Assembly: GCA_021325145.1 (NCBI GenBank)
Contig: JAJPHR010000070.1
Location: 1-64,000, forward strand
Reading direction: 5' to 3'
Source: Verrucomicrobiota bacterium
GTDB taxonomy: Bacteria > Verrucomicrobiota > Verrucomicrobiia > Limisphaerales > Pedosphaeraceae
Length of the DNA: 64,000 bases
The notes under the pieces were generated by a model. The model was given only the letters and a program-made list of their open reading frames with translations, made no database searches and was not told where the DNA came from. Of the stretch, positions 8,212 to 17,605 are shown piece by piece. A program made the translations under genes and the position numbers. Numbering within the stretch: the stretch's first letter is position 1; every line of letters begins with the position of its first letter.

Positions 8212-8984
8212 GGGGCTAATAAGGATGGATGCGGACCGGCGATGCGAGGACGCGCGCGGTGGTGAACGCGGTAAACGAGAAACAGTTCGTCGCCGATGCG
8301 TTTTTGGGATTTGAGGGTGAGGCGGGCGGCGTCAGAGAGCGACGGGAAGCCCGCGCCGTCGGCGAGAGTCGGGGCGTGTTCGCCGCCGAAGATAACGGGG
8401 CAGAGGGTGAGGTGGATTTCGTCCACGAGACCGGCTTGAAAGAGCGCGCCATTGATTTCACCGCCGCCTTCGCAGAGGAGGCGGCGGACGTTCCACTTCT
8501 CACGCAGCCAGCGGAGGGCGAAGTGGAAGTCCAATTCGCGGTCGCCGCAGATTTTAACCTCGTCGGCCAGCGCGCGGAGGCGTTTGAGTTGCGCGGGGCG
8601 TGCGCGGTTGGTGGTGAGGATGATGATGGGCGAGAAGCGGTGTTTGAAGATTTCGGCGCGCGGGTTGAGGGTGCCGGCTCCGCTGACGACGACGCGGAGG
8701 TTGTATTCGGTGAGGCCGCGCCGCAGACGGGCGCGGCGATATTTTGCGCCGCCGGGGCCCAGTTTCACCGGCGAGAGATCGACGGTGCGCGCGCCGGACA
8801 TGACAGCGTCGGCGGTGGTGCGAAGTTCGAGCAGGTGCGCCTGGTCGCGCGCGCTGGTGAACGGAATGAAATGGCGGGTCGCCGGGGCGAGTTTGCCGTC
8901 GGCGGTCATGGCGGCGTTCAAATAAACGAATACAAGGCGGCCTTCGTTGGATCTTGGTCTCCGGGCCATTTCAAATCCCGTCAT
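8208..8984 (-). CDS. RibD C-terminal domain reductase
   Basis: A 258-residue protein with the dihydrofolate-reductase-like fold of the RibD C-terminal domain. Supporting segments are VFVYLNAAMTADGKLA, DAVMSGARTVDLSPVKLG (NADPH/substrate region), LRVVVSGAGTLNP, LLCEGGGEINGALFQAGLVD and HLTLCPVIFGG. In RibD this domain reduces the ribosylamino-pyrimidine of riboflavin synthesis with NADPH. The deaminase half is missing here, so it is either a stand-alone RibD2-type reductase or a paralogue with another substrate. Its ATG overlaps the TGA of the LamG gene upstream (ATGA, 8981-8984), yet the two have no obvious functional link; an ATG at 8969 is an alternative start. Confidence 0.85.
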   Translation of the reverse strand: MTGFEMARRPRSNEGRLVFVYLNAAMTADGKLAPATRHFIPFTSARDQAHLLELRTTADAVMSGARTVDLSPVKLGPGGAKYRRARLRRGLTEYNLRVVVSGAGTLNPRAEIFKHRFSPIIILTTNRARPAQLKRLRALADEVKICGDRELDFHFALRWLREKWNVRRLLCEGGGEINGALFQAGLVDEIHLTLCPVIFGGEHAPTLADGAGFPSLSDAARLTLKSQKRIGDELFLVYRVHHRARPRIAGPHPSLLAP

Positions 8985-11812
8985 TGCGTCGAAACACGCA
9001 CAAAGCCTTGTTTAGACGGACTGAACACCGAGAGCGGGATGGACACGACTTTTGTGGTTCCGTCGCCGGGGACGATGGAGTACGTGCTCCAGGTGCTGGC
9101 TGTCAAATTAGTTTTGTACTGCACGACGTGGTTGAAGCCGCTTTCGGACACGAATTGAAACTGGAAGCTGCTGCCGGTGTTGACCGCGTTCTGGATGGTG
9201 ACGGATTGGGCGGCCTGTGCGGGCGTGAAGCTGACCTGGTCCAGAAAGCCCGCTTGAGTGGGGTCGGTATCGCCATTGGCGAACACGGTCCAAGTGAACG
9301 TGTGCGACCCGGCTCCGATGCTGAACGGACCGTCTTGATTCCATGAGTTATCACCGAAAAGGTCGTCCTGATCACTACCGTCGATGTCAAATTCGTAGTC
9401 GAAGCCCTGATTGGGGTCTTCAGCAAAGCTCGACCATTGGAAAGTGAGCGTTCCCGGACCGGTGACGGTTACTGACAGAGTCGAGGTTTGGTTATTGGTC
9501 ACGCTGCCGCTTTGCGCGGCGGAAATGCCATCAGCCGTGTTCGTCGTTTCGATAAACCAAGTGTTGTTGCCGCCCGTGATCCAGCGAAGACCGGTCGTAT
9601 TCAGGGCGCCATTGAAGTCCGGGCCGCCGAGGTGGGCCGCGTCGGCAAGGTAGACCACATCGGCGGGCGTCAGCACGCCGCCGTAAATGCGGACGTCGTC
9701 CAGCAACCCTTTGTATTGGGTGTAGTATCCGCCAGCGATGGAGATTGTGGAGTCGATAAGTAGCTTTTGCGTGGTGTTTGTCCCCGTCGCCTCGAGGTTG
9801 CCATCCACATAGAGGTTCATTTGTCCGTTGGTCTGATTGCGGGTGACGGCCAGGAAATGGTACCGGCCATCGTTGACCGTGGTCGCTGAATGCAGCGTGG
9901 TGCCATTTCCGTTTTGGTCGGTGACGGTAAAGGCGGCTTTGGAGCCCGTGATGCTCAGCGGCACGGTGCTGTTGCTATTCCCGCTATAGTTGAAGAGAAT
10001 GGGCAGGCCAAAGTACGCATTGGCGAAATCGAAGTTGGTGGAATTGGTGGTGTTGACCCAGGCGGTCACCGAAAAACTTCCGGACAGCGCATTCGACAAA
10101 CCGGAATACACCGAACCAAAAGCATAAAAGCAAAAGGACGAGTCGCCAAAATATTGCCGGGAATAAGTTCCCACGGCAGCGTTGGTGCTGGGAATGTCGT
10201 TCTGCGAGCCGCTGGTGAAACAATCGGAATTGATGTTGTGGCCGGAAGTGTCGATGCCCGGTGCGTTCGTATTCTCAAAGTCGTAACGCGCCACGAGCGG
10301 GGCGCTTACGTCGCTCGTGTCCGCCACGTTCGTGCCCGGATGACTGTAAAGGAAGGCGACGTCATTACTCGACAGCACGCCGGAATAAAACTGGATTTCG
10401 TCCAACTCCCCGTTAAGGGTCTGTCCGTTATTGTAACCGATGCTCACTACGCCGCCGGACTCCAGGCCGGTCATCAAGTCGTTGTCCGAGTACACGGCGG
10501 AATCCAGAATGCCGTTGACGTAAATTCTCTTTTCACCGGTTTTCTGGTCGCGTGTGGTGACCAGATGAACGTAATGGCCGGTATTGATGCTGGCGTGTGA
10601 ATACAGGATGTTTTGCAACGAACCACCCGTGTAAAACGCCAGCTTGCTCCCGGTTTGCCCCATGGGCATGACGGAACTATTGTAATCACTGCCCATGGCG
10701 GAAACGATGGCTCCAGCGACGTACTGATTGTCAAAATCATTTCCATGAACGTTCGTGGTCTTCAGCCAGAGCGAAAGTGAGAAGCTGCCTTCCATTGTTT
10801 TGGTGAGATTCGTGGATGGGAAGAACCAGCCGTCGCCGCTGGCCCCAAAAGCATAAGATCCGGCCTTGGCATCGTTGGTGAGGTAGGGGGGCGTTGTGTA
10901 GTAGCCGTACCCATTGGCGTCATTGTGGGATCCGGAAAAATCGTGTATGGCGAACAGGTTGTTGTCCTCGAAGCTGAAGTACGCCGCCAGGGCATGGCCG
11001 CCGCGATCGGGCGGGCCGGGGACGAAGACGCCGAAGTTCACGGACGAACCGGTTTCAAGAATATTGGACGACGACCATCCGGAAATGGCGTGGGCGGTGG
11101 CGTCCAGCGGAGTGGTCGCGACGAAAAGCGGCGTCGTGTAATTGGTGAGGTAGTGCAAATTAAAAGTGAAGTTCGTTCCCTGGGGCAAGGAGGTGTCCAC
11201 GATCCAGTTGGTTGCCGCCGCCGGGAGATTGGTTCCTGGAAAATAATTGTCTCCATAGACCTGGGCGCTGCCGATCACGGGCCAGTTGGTTGGACCGCGC
11301 CAGGTAAAGGTGGTTTGATTGGTGAGGGCAAGGGAGCCATCCGCCGGGGAATCGATAATTGTCGCGGGGACCGCATTGCTGGTCGCGCCGGGCGCGCTCA
11401 CCGTGAAGGTAAACAGGTTCGTGGTGATGGCGTTGGAATAGGCGATTTTCCAGGTACCGTTGGTGATCTGTTGAAGGGCAGAATTGAAGTCGTTGTAGCC
11501 GTATTCCGAGTCATAACTGAAATCATCGACGAGGCCATTGGTGGTCATTTCAAAGCCGCGAACTGAACCGTTCGTGGGCCACCCCGGCGAATAAATAACA
11601 TAGGTGCCGAGCGGCGTGGCTGGCGGTGTGGCATTGGTCGTCATCGGAGTATAAAAAACATACAGTTGGCCCTGGCTTTCCCGGTAAAGATCGAGCACAA
11701 AAGTCAGCCCGGCTCGCGCGGAGCCGGCGCCAAACAAGGCCGCCATGCAGGCAATGAACGGTAAAAGTGCGCGTAAAAAGGCATTCACGCCACTACGAGG
11801 CAGGTTCTTCAT
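8981..11812 (-). CDS. Secreted protein with two LamG/concanavalin-like domains
   Basis: About 943 residues. The start at the ATG at 11812 gives a clear signal peptide (MKNLPRSGVNAFLRALLPFI, then a hydrophobic stretch ending GAGSARA). Two LamG-like jelly-roll domains are visible, each with the pattern YFSFEDNN or YDFENTN, GSFSLSLWLKTT or GSFSVTAWVNTT, and a GELDEIQFYSGVLS or GLLDDVRIYGGVLT ending. These are typical of large Verrucomicrobia surface proteins thought to bind glycans. The C-terminus (FNHVVQYKTNLTASTW...) is a recurring Verrucomicrobia end-domain. No catalytic domain is apparent. Confidence 0.85.
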   Translation of the reverse strand: MKNLPRSGVNAFLRALLPFIACMAALFGAGSARAGLTFVLDLYRESQGQLYVFYTPMTTNATPPATPLGTYVIYSPGWPTNGSVRGFEMTTNGLVDDFSYDSEYGYNDFNSALQQITNGTWKIAYSNAITTNLFTFTVSAPGATSNAVPATIIDSPADGSLALTNQTTFTWRGPTNWPVIGSAQVYGDNYFPGTNLPAAATNWIVDTSLPQGTNFTFNLHYLTNYTTPLFVATTPLDATAHAISGWSSSNILETGSSVNFGVFVPGPPDRGGHALAAYFSFEDNNLFAIHDFSGSHNDANGYGYYTTPPYLTNDAKAGSYAFGASGDGWFFPSTNLTKTMEGSFSLSLWLKTTNVHGNDFDNQYVAGAIVSAMGSDYNSSVMPMGQTGSKLAFYTGGSLQNILYSHASINTGHYVHLVTTRDQKTGEKRIYVNGILDSAVYSDNDLMTGLESGGVVSIGYNNGQTLNGELDEIQFYSGVLSSNDVAFLYSHPGTNVADTSDVSAPLVARYDFENTNAPGIDTSGHNINSDCFTSGSQNDIPSTNAAVGTYSRQYFGDSSFCFYAFGSVYSGLSNALSGSFSVTAWVNTTNSTNFDFANAYFGLPILFNYSGNSNSTVPLSITGSKAAFTVTDQNGNGTTLHSATTVNDGRYHFLAVTRNQTNGQMNLYVDGNLEATGTNTTQKLLIDSTISIAGGYYTQYKGLLDDVRIYGGVLTPADVVYLADAAHLGGPDFNGALNTTGLRWITGGNNTWFIETTNTADGISAAQSGSVTNNQTSTLSVTVTGPGTLTFQWSSFAEDPNQGFDYEFDIDGSDQDDLFGDNSWNQDGPFSIGAGSHTFTWTVFANGDTDPTQAGFLDQVSFTPAQAAQSVTIQNAVNTGSSFQFQFVSESGFNHVVQYKTNLTASTWSTYSIVPGDGTTKVVSIPLSVFSPSKQGFVRVSTQ

Positions 11813-12004
11813 GATAAGCTTCTGAGTTGTCCGCCAAATGCACATTCCTGATTAAAGCCTTCGGCCAAAGGACGACGAGTTAATCAATCTGCAATTCAGG
11901 CATTCTGTTAGCCAGAATCAGCGCAAAAAGCAATGCCAAAACCCTGGTTTTGACGGAACTGGTTAAACAATTAGGTGGGGAACCTCTAAAATCCGCCTTC
12001 GATC

Positions 12005-12568
12005 CTACGTGATCCTGTTCCGTTCGATTTCCTTAAAGAGCCAGGCTTTGGCGTGAGCCCAATAGTTGTCGGCGGTGCGGTTGGAAATATTCAGAGCTGC
12101 CGCGGCTTCTTCGAGGGTCAGGCCGACAAAATAGCGCAACTTCACCAACTCGGCCTCGGCCTTGTTTTGAACGGCGAGTTTGTCCAGCGCCTCGTGAACA
12201 TCGAGGATCTCGTCATCGCCACCCGGCGCGGCAATTTCCAAACCTTCGAGCTCGACGGGCTTTTGGCCGCCGCCATGACGAAGGGCGCGCTTGTGCCGCG
12301 CCCTTTCAATCAGGATACGGCGCATGGCCTCGGCGGCGGCGGAAAAGAAATGAGCGCGATTGGCGTATCGCGGGTTGTCTTTTCCAACCAAACGCAGCCA
12401 GGCTTCATGCACGAGCGCGGTGGGTTGCAGGGTCTGGTTGGGCGCTTCATGGGCCATTTTCGACGCCGCCAGTTTGCGCAATTCTCCGTAAACCAAGGGC
12501 AATAGTTTTTCGGCCGCCTTGGGGTCGCCCTGTTCAATTGACTCGATGATGCTGGTAGCCTGGCTCAA
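12005..12568 (-). CDS. ECF sigma factor, kinase-associated type (TALVHEAWLRL motif)
   Basis: A 187-residue ECF sigma factor. Region 2 contains QPTALVHEAWLRLVG at about 48-62 and ARFF-type FFSAAAEAMRRILIERAR; region 4 has LVKLRYFVGLTLEEAAAALN followed by NRTADNYWAHAKAWL. Most ECF factors carry an acidic block (like DAEDLTQD) where this one has threonine and few acidic residues. Such ECFs are known to pair with Ser/Thr kinases and to be activated by phosphorylation (the EcfP/PknT case in Vibrio). The co-oriented kinase at 14000-17419 is the obvious partner. No anti-sigma gene is adjacent. It starts 20 bases after the NHL gene ends. Confidence 0.9.
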   Translation of the reverse strand: MSQATSIIESIEQGDPKAAEKLLPLVYGELRKLAASKMAHEAPNQTLQPTALVHEAWLRLVGKDNPRYANRAHFFSAAAEAMRRILIERARHKRALRHGGGQKPVELEGLEIAAPGGDDEILDVHEALDKLAVQNKAEAELVKLRYFVGLTLEEAAAALNISNRTADNYWAHAKAWLFKEIERNRIT

Positions 12569-12588
12569 TAATCGACTATTACCAGAGT

Positions 12589-13770
12589 CTATGGGGCTGT
12601 GAAGGAGAAACTCCCGTCCGTCGGCCGGGAAGCTGGCGTTGATGTCAGGCGGGCGAGTGTTCCCTTTCGGATTGCGGCATTGCCCAAATCCGCCACATAA
12701 AGGTTACCGGTTCGATCCAGCGCGATGCTGATCGGATTCCAAAACCGCGCAGCGCTCCCCGTCCCATCCGCGCTTCCGGAATGGCCCGCGAGTCCGGCCA
12801 GCGTGGTTACCGTTCCTGCCGCGGTTACCCGGCGGATTGTGTGATTGCCGCCGTCCGCCACATAGACATTCGTGGCATTGTCAACGACCAAGCCGCAAGG
12901 ATTAAAGAATTGCGCGGCGCTCCCCGTCGCGTCCGCGCTGCCGGAACTATACGTGAGCTTTCCAACCAATGTCGTCACCTCTCCCGCGGATGTCACCTTG
13001 CGGATCGCGTTGTTGAAGCTATCTGCTACATAAACGTTGCCGGCGCTGTCCACCGCGACACACAGCGGGACGTTAAACTGGGCGGCGCTCCCTTTTCCGT
13101 CCGCGCTTCCGAAACTGCCCGCTTTCCCGGCGAGTGTGGTCACGACGCCTGCCCGTGTCACTTTTCGGATTGTGGCGTTGTACAGGTCGGCAACATAAAT
13201 GTTGCCGGCGCAGTCCACCGCAACGCTGTTCGGATAATTAAACCGCGCGTCACCTCCCGTTCCGTCTGCGGTTCCAAAATGGCGCGCCAGTCCGGCCAGC
13301 GTGGTCACTGCTCCTGCCGGCGTGACCCGGCGGATGGTATTGTTCCCGCTGTCTGCAACGTAAAGGATGTTCGCTTCATCCACCGCGAGATTTTGCGGGT
13401 AACAAAAGCGAGCCTCGCTGCCGGTTCCGTCCACACTGCCGGCGCAGCCCGCCCGTCCGGCCAGCGTGGTTACGCCTCCCGCCGGCGTTATTCGACAGAT
13501 CGTGTGATTCCGTGTATTTGCCACGTAAACATTGCCCTCAGTGTCCACGGCCAGGCCTCTCGGGTGGGAAATCCGCTCCGGACCAGCCGCGCCGCCGGCA
13601 CGGTCCGAATCGGCTTTCCCGGCAAGCGTTGTGAATGTGTAAGGTGTTGAATAAATCGACTGGGCCAGGGCGGGCATTGAAAAATGAACGCACAGGGACC
13701 AGAGGTACGCGTAAAGCAGGGAAGCGCGCGTCCCCCGACGCACGTTTTGGAGCGAACTCTTTGTTTTCAT
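12589..13770 (-). CDS. Secreted NHL-repeat beta-propeller protein
   Basis: 393 residues with a signal peptide (hydrophobic LLYAYLWSLCVHFSMPALAQ) and six NHL repeats of about 55-58 residues. Each has the pattern NPxxLAVDxxGNVYVADxxNHTIRRVTPAGxVTTLAG and a GSADGTGSAARF connector. Six repeats should close into one beta-propeller, a platform for binding ligands or proteins outside the cytoplasm. The repeats are alike at DNA level too, suggesting recent duplication or conversion. It lies between the kinase and the ECF sigma genes on the same strand, which makes it a candidate sensor or output of that module. The C-terminus is a short Ser/Thr/Pro-rich tail. Confidence 0.88.
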   Translation of the reverse strand: MKTKSSLQNVRRGTRASLLYAYLWSLCVHFSMPALAQSIYSTPYTFTTLAGKADSDRAGGAAGPERISHPRGLAVDTEGNVYVANTRNHTICRITPAGGVTTLAGRAGCAGSVDGTGSEARFCYPQNLAVDEANILYVADSGNNTIRRVTPAGAVTTLAGLARHFGTADGTGGDARFNYPNSVAVDCAGNIYVADLYNATIRKVTRAGVVTTLAGKAGSFGSADGKGSAAQFNVPLCVAVDSAGNVYVADSFNNAIRKVTSAGEVTTLVGKLTYSSGSADATGSAAQFFNPCGLVVDNATNVYVADGGNHTIRRVTAAGTVTTLAGLAGHSGSADGTGSAARFWNPISIALDRTGNLYVADLGNAAIRKGTLARLTSTPASRPTDGSFSFTAP

Positions 13771-13999
13771 AAGTACAACCAGACAACGGACTGGGGCCCC
13801 CTTCGAAATCCCACGGCTTGGCGATTAACGTATTGAGATCAGGACGCCCGAACATCGGGCGCGCTGCTGCCGAATGCGTCGCATTACGTTGCCGTCTTTC
13901 ATGATACAAATTTCAGTCTGGGGCAGCTTTATCAGACCCATCGTTCTTCAATGCGAAATCCGCGGTGAAAAGGCGCAAATTATTTTGATGCCCGGGAGA

Positions 14000-16900
14000 T
14001 TAGGGCTTGGAGTCGGTTCCGTTCATCAGGCGTTTGGCTTCTCTGCAGGCCAGCCAGCAGATCATTACGTCATGGGACGCCATTTTTCCCCCGACCACCG
14101 GCTTGCGCAGGTCTTGCGGAAATGGGGGCATTTGCGCCTCGGCCTGACTGAAGAGCTGTCGAGCCTCGTCGGCACGCCCCTGCCGAAACAGACTCATCGC
14201 GCGAAAAAGGCGCGCCGTGCCTGGAATGTCCTGGTACTGGCCAGCCGTTTGCCCGGCAACGGCGAGGGTCTGTTCTGCGTTGGCATACTCGCCGTTGCGA
14301 TACTCCGCCAGGCCGAGGCTCAGTTCATACCACGGCAGCCATGGCGTGCCTTTCCTGAGTTCCACTCCCAGCCGCGCAAGATCCAGCGCCTTGGCCAGCC
14401 GCACGGCATTGGTGGAAGGCGCCAGGCAAAAGGCCTTGGCGGCGCTCTCTGCCATTAAAGCGTCATTCTTTCCTTCCGCCATTTGGATAAGGCGCTGGCA
14501 GGTGGTTTCGTAGCCGCTCATTTTTCCGAACCAAAGCTGCCATGTGGCCAGCGTCAGCAAGGCATCCGTGTCCTTTGGTTGGGAGTCGCTGATGTCCTTG
14601 AGTGCAGCGATGGCTTCCCCGCTGCGACCGGCGGCGCAGTAACAATTCGCCAGCGTTTTCATCGCCAGCACGTTGCATTGATCCACCGACTTGTGAAACG
14701 ATTTCAACCCGTCGTCTTCGGAATGGAGGAGCAGCAAGGTGTGCTTCGCCCCGGCCTTGCGAAACCAATTCAGCGCTTCGCTTTCGTCTCTCGGGACTCC
14801 TCTTCCTTCAAAATACAGGACGGCCAGGTCGATCTGAGCGCGGGTATTTCCCAGATCAGCGGCTGTGCGGAACCATTTTGCGCCCGCGGCTTCGTCCTGC
14901 TGCATGCCTTTGCCGTGGAGACACATGAGGCCAAGGCAATGCTGCGCGGCAGCGGCCAAAACGGAAGTGCCACCCGCCTGCTCCAAATAAAGCTTTCGGG
15001 CTTCTCCGAATCGGCCCTCCGTCTCGAGCACCCGGCCCAGGTCAATCAGTGAATCGGAGGTCGGAACGCTGTCATCGCCGAGTACTTTCCTGCGGATAAG
15101 GAGAGAAGCGCGGTACATGGTTTCCGCCTCGGCTAATTTGTTTTCGGCGGCGAGAAGTTCGCCCAAATTTGACAAGGTCTGGGCCACTTCGGCATTTTCC
15201 TCTCCCAGCAGTTTGCGTTGCATCGAGAGGGCCTCACGACGGACCGGTTCGGCCTCGGCCAATTTGCCCGCATTCCTGAGCACGGAGGCCAACAGGTTGA
15301 GCGACTGCGCCAGGCTCGGGTGTTGGGCGCCAAAAAGTTCCCTTTGTGCCGCGATCAATTTATACAGGGTGGCCTCCTGTTCACTGGACCTGCCCTGGAT
15401 GTCAAACTCGTTGGCTTGGAGTTTGAGGGACGCTATCCTTACCAGCAGGTTGTCAGCGCCCAGGAGGCGCTGACGTATCCCGATGGCTTTTTGAGCCAAT
15501 GCTTCGGCCTCCGGTCTTTTATACCGCCTGGAAAAGAGCCACCAAGCCAGATCGTCCAACGAGTCCGCCACTTCCAGATTGTTGTCTCCGAGCACCGCTT
15601 CCTTGGTGGCGATGGCTTCGCGAAGGGTGGCCTCAGCTTCCACCGACCGGTTTTTGGTGTTGAGGATCGCAGCCAAATCTTCCAGCGAACGGGCGACTTC
15701 CAAATTCCTGCTGCCAAACAATCCGCGCTGCATGGCAATGCCGTCGCGCGCCATGGTCTCGGCTTCATCCAGGCTGCCTCGCCGCCAGAGGACGTGAGCA
15801 AGGCGTCGCAGGGATTGAGCCACTTGCGGGTCTTTCGCGCCCAGCACTTTGATGCGTATGGCCAGGGCCCGGCGATGCATGGCCTCCGCCTTCTCAAGAT
15901 CGCCCAGTTCCCAATAGACTTCACCCAACGTGAAGCGCAACTCCGCCTCCACCTCGGGTTGCTGTGCGAGTTCGGTTCCGATTTGGTTCGCCGTGCTGTC
16001 CAGAATCTTTTTGAGCAGCGTGGTATCGTCACCCATCGCGACCGAGGGACCAACCCCGTTAAGCATGTTCTTCAGAAACTGAGCCACCTGCCGGCTTTTC
16101 ACGGCTTCCGCCTGCGCTTTTCGTGAAGCTTGGACCGAGATGGCCACTCCGACAGCCAGGGCCAGCGCGATGGCGCTGGCAGCGGCGAAGGCCAGCCGGT
16201 GGCGCCGCACCAATTTCTGAAACTGATACACGGCGCTCGGCGGCCGGGCCGCCACCGGCTCGTTGCGGAGATGGCGGCGAATGTCCGCCGCCAGGCCGTT
16301 GGCCGTCTCGTAGCGACGCGCGCGATCTTTCTCCAACGCCTTCATTACGATCCAATCCAAATCGCCGCGCACCCGGTGAACCAGTTGGGCCGCTGCGGTT
16401 TTCCGGGATTGTGCGACCGCGTTCAGGACGTGGCCTTGCATGGTGCTCAAGCGATTCGAGGGACGAGCCGGTTCCCGTTCGCGTATGGTGCGACGAATTT
16501 CATCCAATCCGGCTTGCAGCAATTCTTTGGCGTCAAAAGGCGTCTGGCCGGTCAACAGTTCGTAAAGCAGGACCCCCAGGCTGTAGATATCGCTGCGGGT
16601 ATCAACATCCAGCGCGCTTGCCTCCGCCTGCTCCGGGCTCATGTAGGCGGGCGTGCCGATGAATTGATCGAGAGCGGTAAAGTAGGTTTGATCGATTAAT
16701 TTGCCATGGGTTGCCTTGGCGATGCCGAAATCGATCACTTTGGGCACGAGCACACCATCGTGCTGCGTGACGAGAATATTGGACGGTTTGATGTCCCGGT
16801 GAACGATCCCCTTCTGATGCGCATGTTGAATGGCCTGGCAAACCTGTATGAACAGTTCCAGCCGCTCACGCATGGAGAGATTGTTCTGGTCGCAACATGA

Positions 16901-17419
16901 GGTGATTTTCACACCGCGCACCAGTTCCATGACGAAATATGGCCGGCCGGCATCCGTTGCACCGGCATCGAGCACCTTGGCGATGTTGGGGTGGTCCATC
17001 AAGGCCAGCGCGTGCCGCTCGGCTTCGAACCGGGCGATGACGCTCTTGGTATCCATGCCCAGCTTGATGACTTTGAGCGCCACATCCCGGCGAACGGGTT
17101 GTTCCTGGCTGGCCATATACACCACGCCACAGCCCCCTTCGCCGATTTGTTCGAGCAATTGATAGTGACCGATCCGATCCCCGGGTTTCTCGGCGGGGAC
17201 GGCCGCGGAACGGGGGGCAATTTGCGGATTTAGAAGGCTTGGCGCTGGAGTTTCCAGGAAGGCCGCCGCTTTTTCGCTCGTCTGCAGGAGTTCTTCAATA
17301 CGCTCGCGCAGAGCGGCCTCGCTGGCGCAAGCCTCGTCCAGAAATGCCGCCCGCCGTTCCGGTGGCAACTGCCGGGCGGCGCTGAAAATGCTTAGTTCGT
17401 GGTCAGGAGAATCGGGCAT
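14000..17419 (-). CDS. Membrane Ser/Thr protein kinase with TPR and Sel1-like repeats
   Basis: With the ATG at 17419 the protein has 1,139 residues. A short N-terminal segment (ARQLPPERRAAFLDEAC) typical of this kinase group precedes a Hanks-type kinase domain: glycine loop IGEGGCGVVY at 92-101, VALK lysine at 116, HRDIKPSN at 207-214, DFG at 230-232, GTPAYMSPEQA at 255-265. A single membrane helix (about 408-428) follows, then roughly ten tetratricopeptide repeats to about 850, a Sel1-like stretch (CLGLMCLHGKGMQQDEAAGA) and further TPR-like repeats. It probably phosphorylates a cytoplasmic target in response to contacts made by the extracellular TPRs; the linked ECF sigma factor is the leading candidate. 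Upstream in-frame residues lack family conservation, so the longer start is not preferred. Confidence 0.92.
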   Translation of the reverse strand: MPDSPDHELSIFSAARQLPPERRAAFLDEACASEAALRERIEELLQTSEKAAAFLETPAPSLLNPQIAPRSAAVPAEKPGDRIGHYQLLEQIGEGGCGVVYMASQEQPVRRDVALKVIKLGMDTKSVIARFEAERHALALMDHPNIAKVLDAGATDAGRPYFVMELVRGVKITSCCDQNNLSMRERLELFIQVCQAIQHAHQKGIVHRDIKPSNILVTQHDGVLVPKVIDFGIAKATHGKLIDQTYFTALDQFIGTPAYMSPEQAEASALDVDTRSDIYSLGVLLYELLTGQTPFDAKELLQAGLDEIRRTIREREPARPSNRLSTMQGHVLNAVAQSRKTAAAQLVHRVRGDLDWIVMKALEKDRARRYETANGLAADIRRHLRNEPVAARPPSAVYQFQKLVRRHRLAFAAASAIALALAVGVAISVQASRKAQAEAVKSRQVAQFLKNMLNGVGPSVAMGDDTTLLKKILDSTANQIGTELAQQPEVEAELRFTLGEVYWELGDLEKAEAMHRRALAIRIKVLGAKDPQVAQSLRRLAHVLWRRGSLDEAETMARDGIAMQRGLFGSRNLEVARSLEDLAAILNTKNRSVEAEATLREAIATKEAVLGDNNLEVADSLDDLAWWLFSRRYKRPEAEALAQKAIGIRQRLLGADNLLVRIASLKLQANEFDIQGRSSEQEATLYKLIAAQRELFGAQHPSLAQSLNLLASVLRNAGKLAEAEPVRREALSMQRKLLGEENAEVAQTLSNLGELLAAENKLAEAETMYRASLLIRRKVLGDDSVPTSDSLIDLGRVLETEGRFGEARKLYLEQAGGTSVLAAAAQHCLGLMCLHGKGMQQDEAAGAKWFRTAADLGNTRAQIDLAVLYFEGRGVPRDESEALNWFRKAGAKHTLLLLHSEDDGLKSFHKSVDQCNVLAMKTLANCYCAAGRSGEAIAALKDISDSQPKDTDALLTLATWQLWFGKMSGYETTCQRLIQMAEGKNDALMAESAAKAFCLAPSTNAVRLAKALDLARLGVELRKGTPWLPWYELSLGLAEYRNGEYANAEQTLAVAGQTAGQYQDIPGTARLFRAMSLFRQGRADEARQLFSQAEAQMPPFPQDLRKPVVGGKMASHDVMICWLACREAKRLMNGTDSKP

Positions 17420-17605
17420 CTGCGTTTCATCTTCTTCCTCCTTATAGCGCAAAACGAGAGCAAAAAGCGCAAAAAATCTGTTGCCTCGCTGCCATAGCTT
17501 CCGCTTCTCGCCGCTGCCCCAAGCCTTAAGGGATCTCCGCACGCGCCGCCCGTTGCTGTTTCTTTTCAGTTTCCAAACGGGCGGGATGGGCTAGATTAAG
17601 GTTCC

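Noticed and set aside
12781..13650. 289-codon plus-strand frame with internal repeats
   Set aside because: The repeats are those of the NHL gene read backward.
12589..13770. NHL-gene repeats as a CRISPR-like array
   Set aside because: The repeat units are about 170 bases, coding and in frame, with conserved rather than unique intervals.
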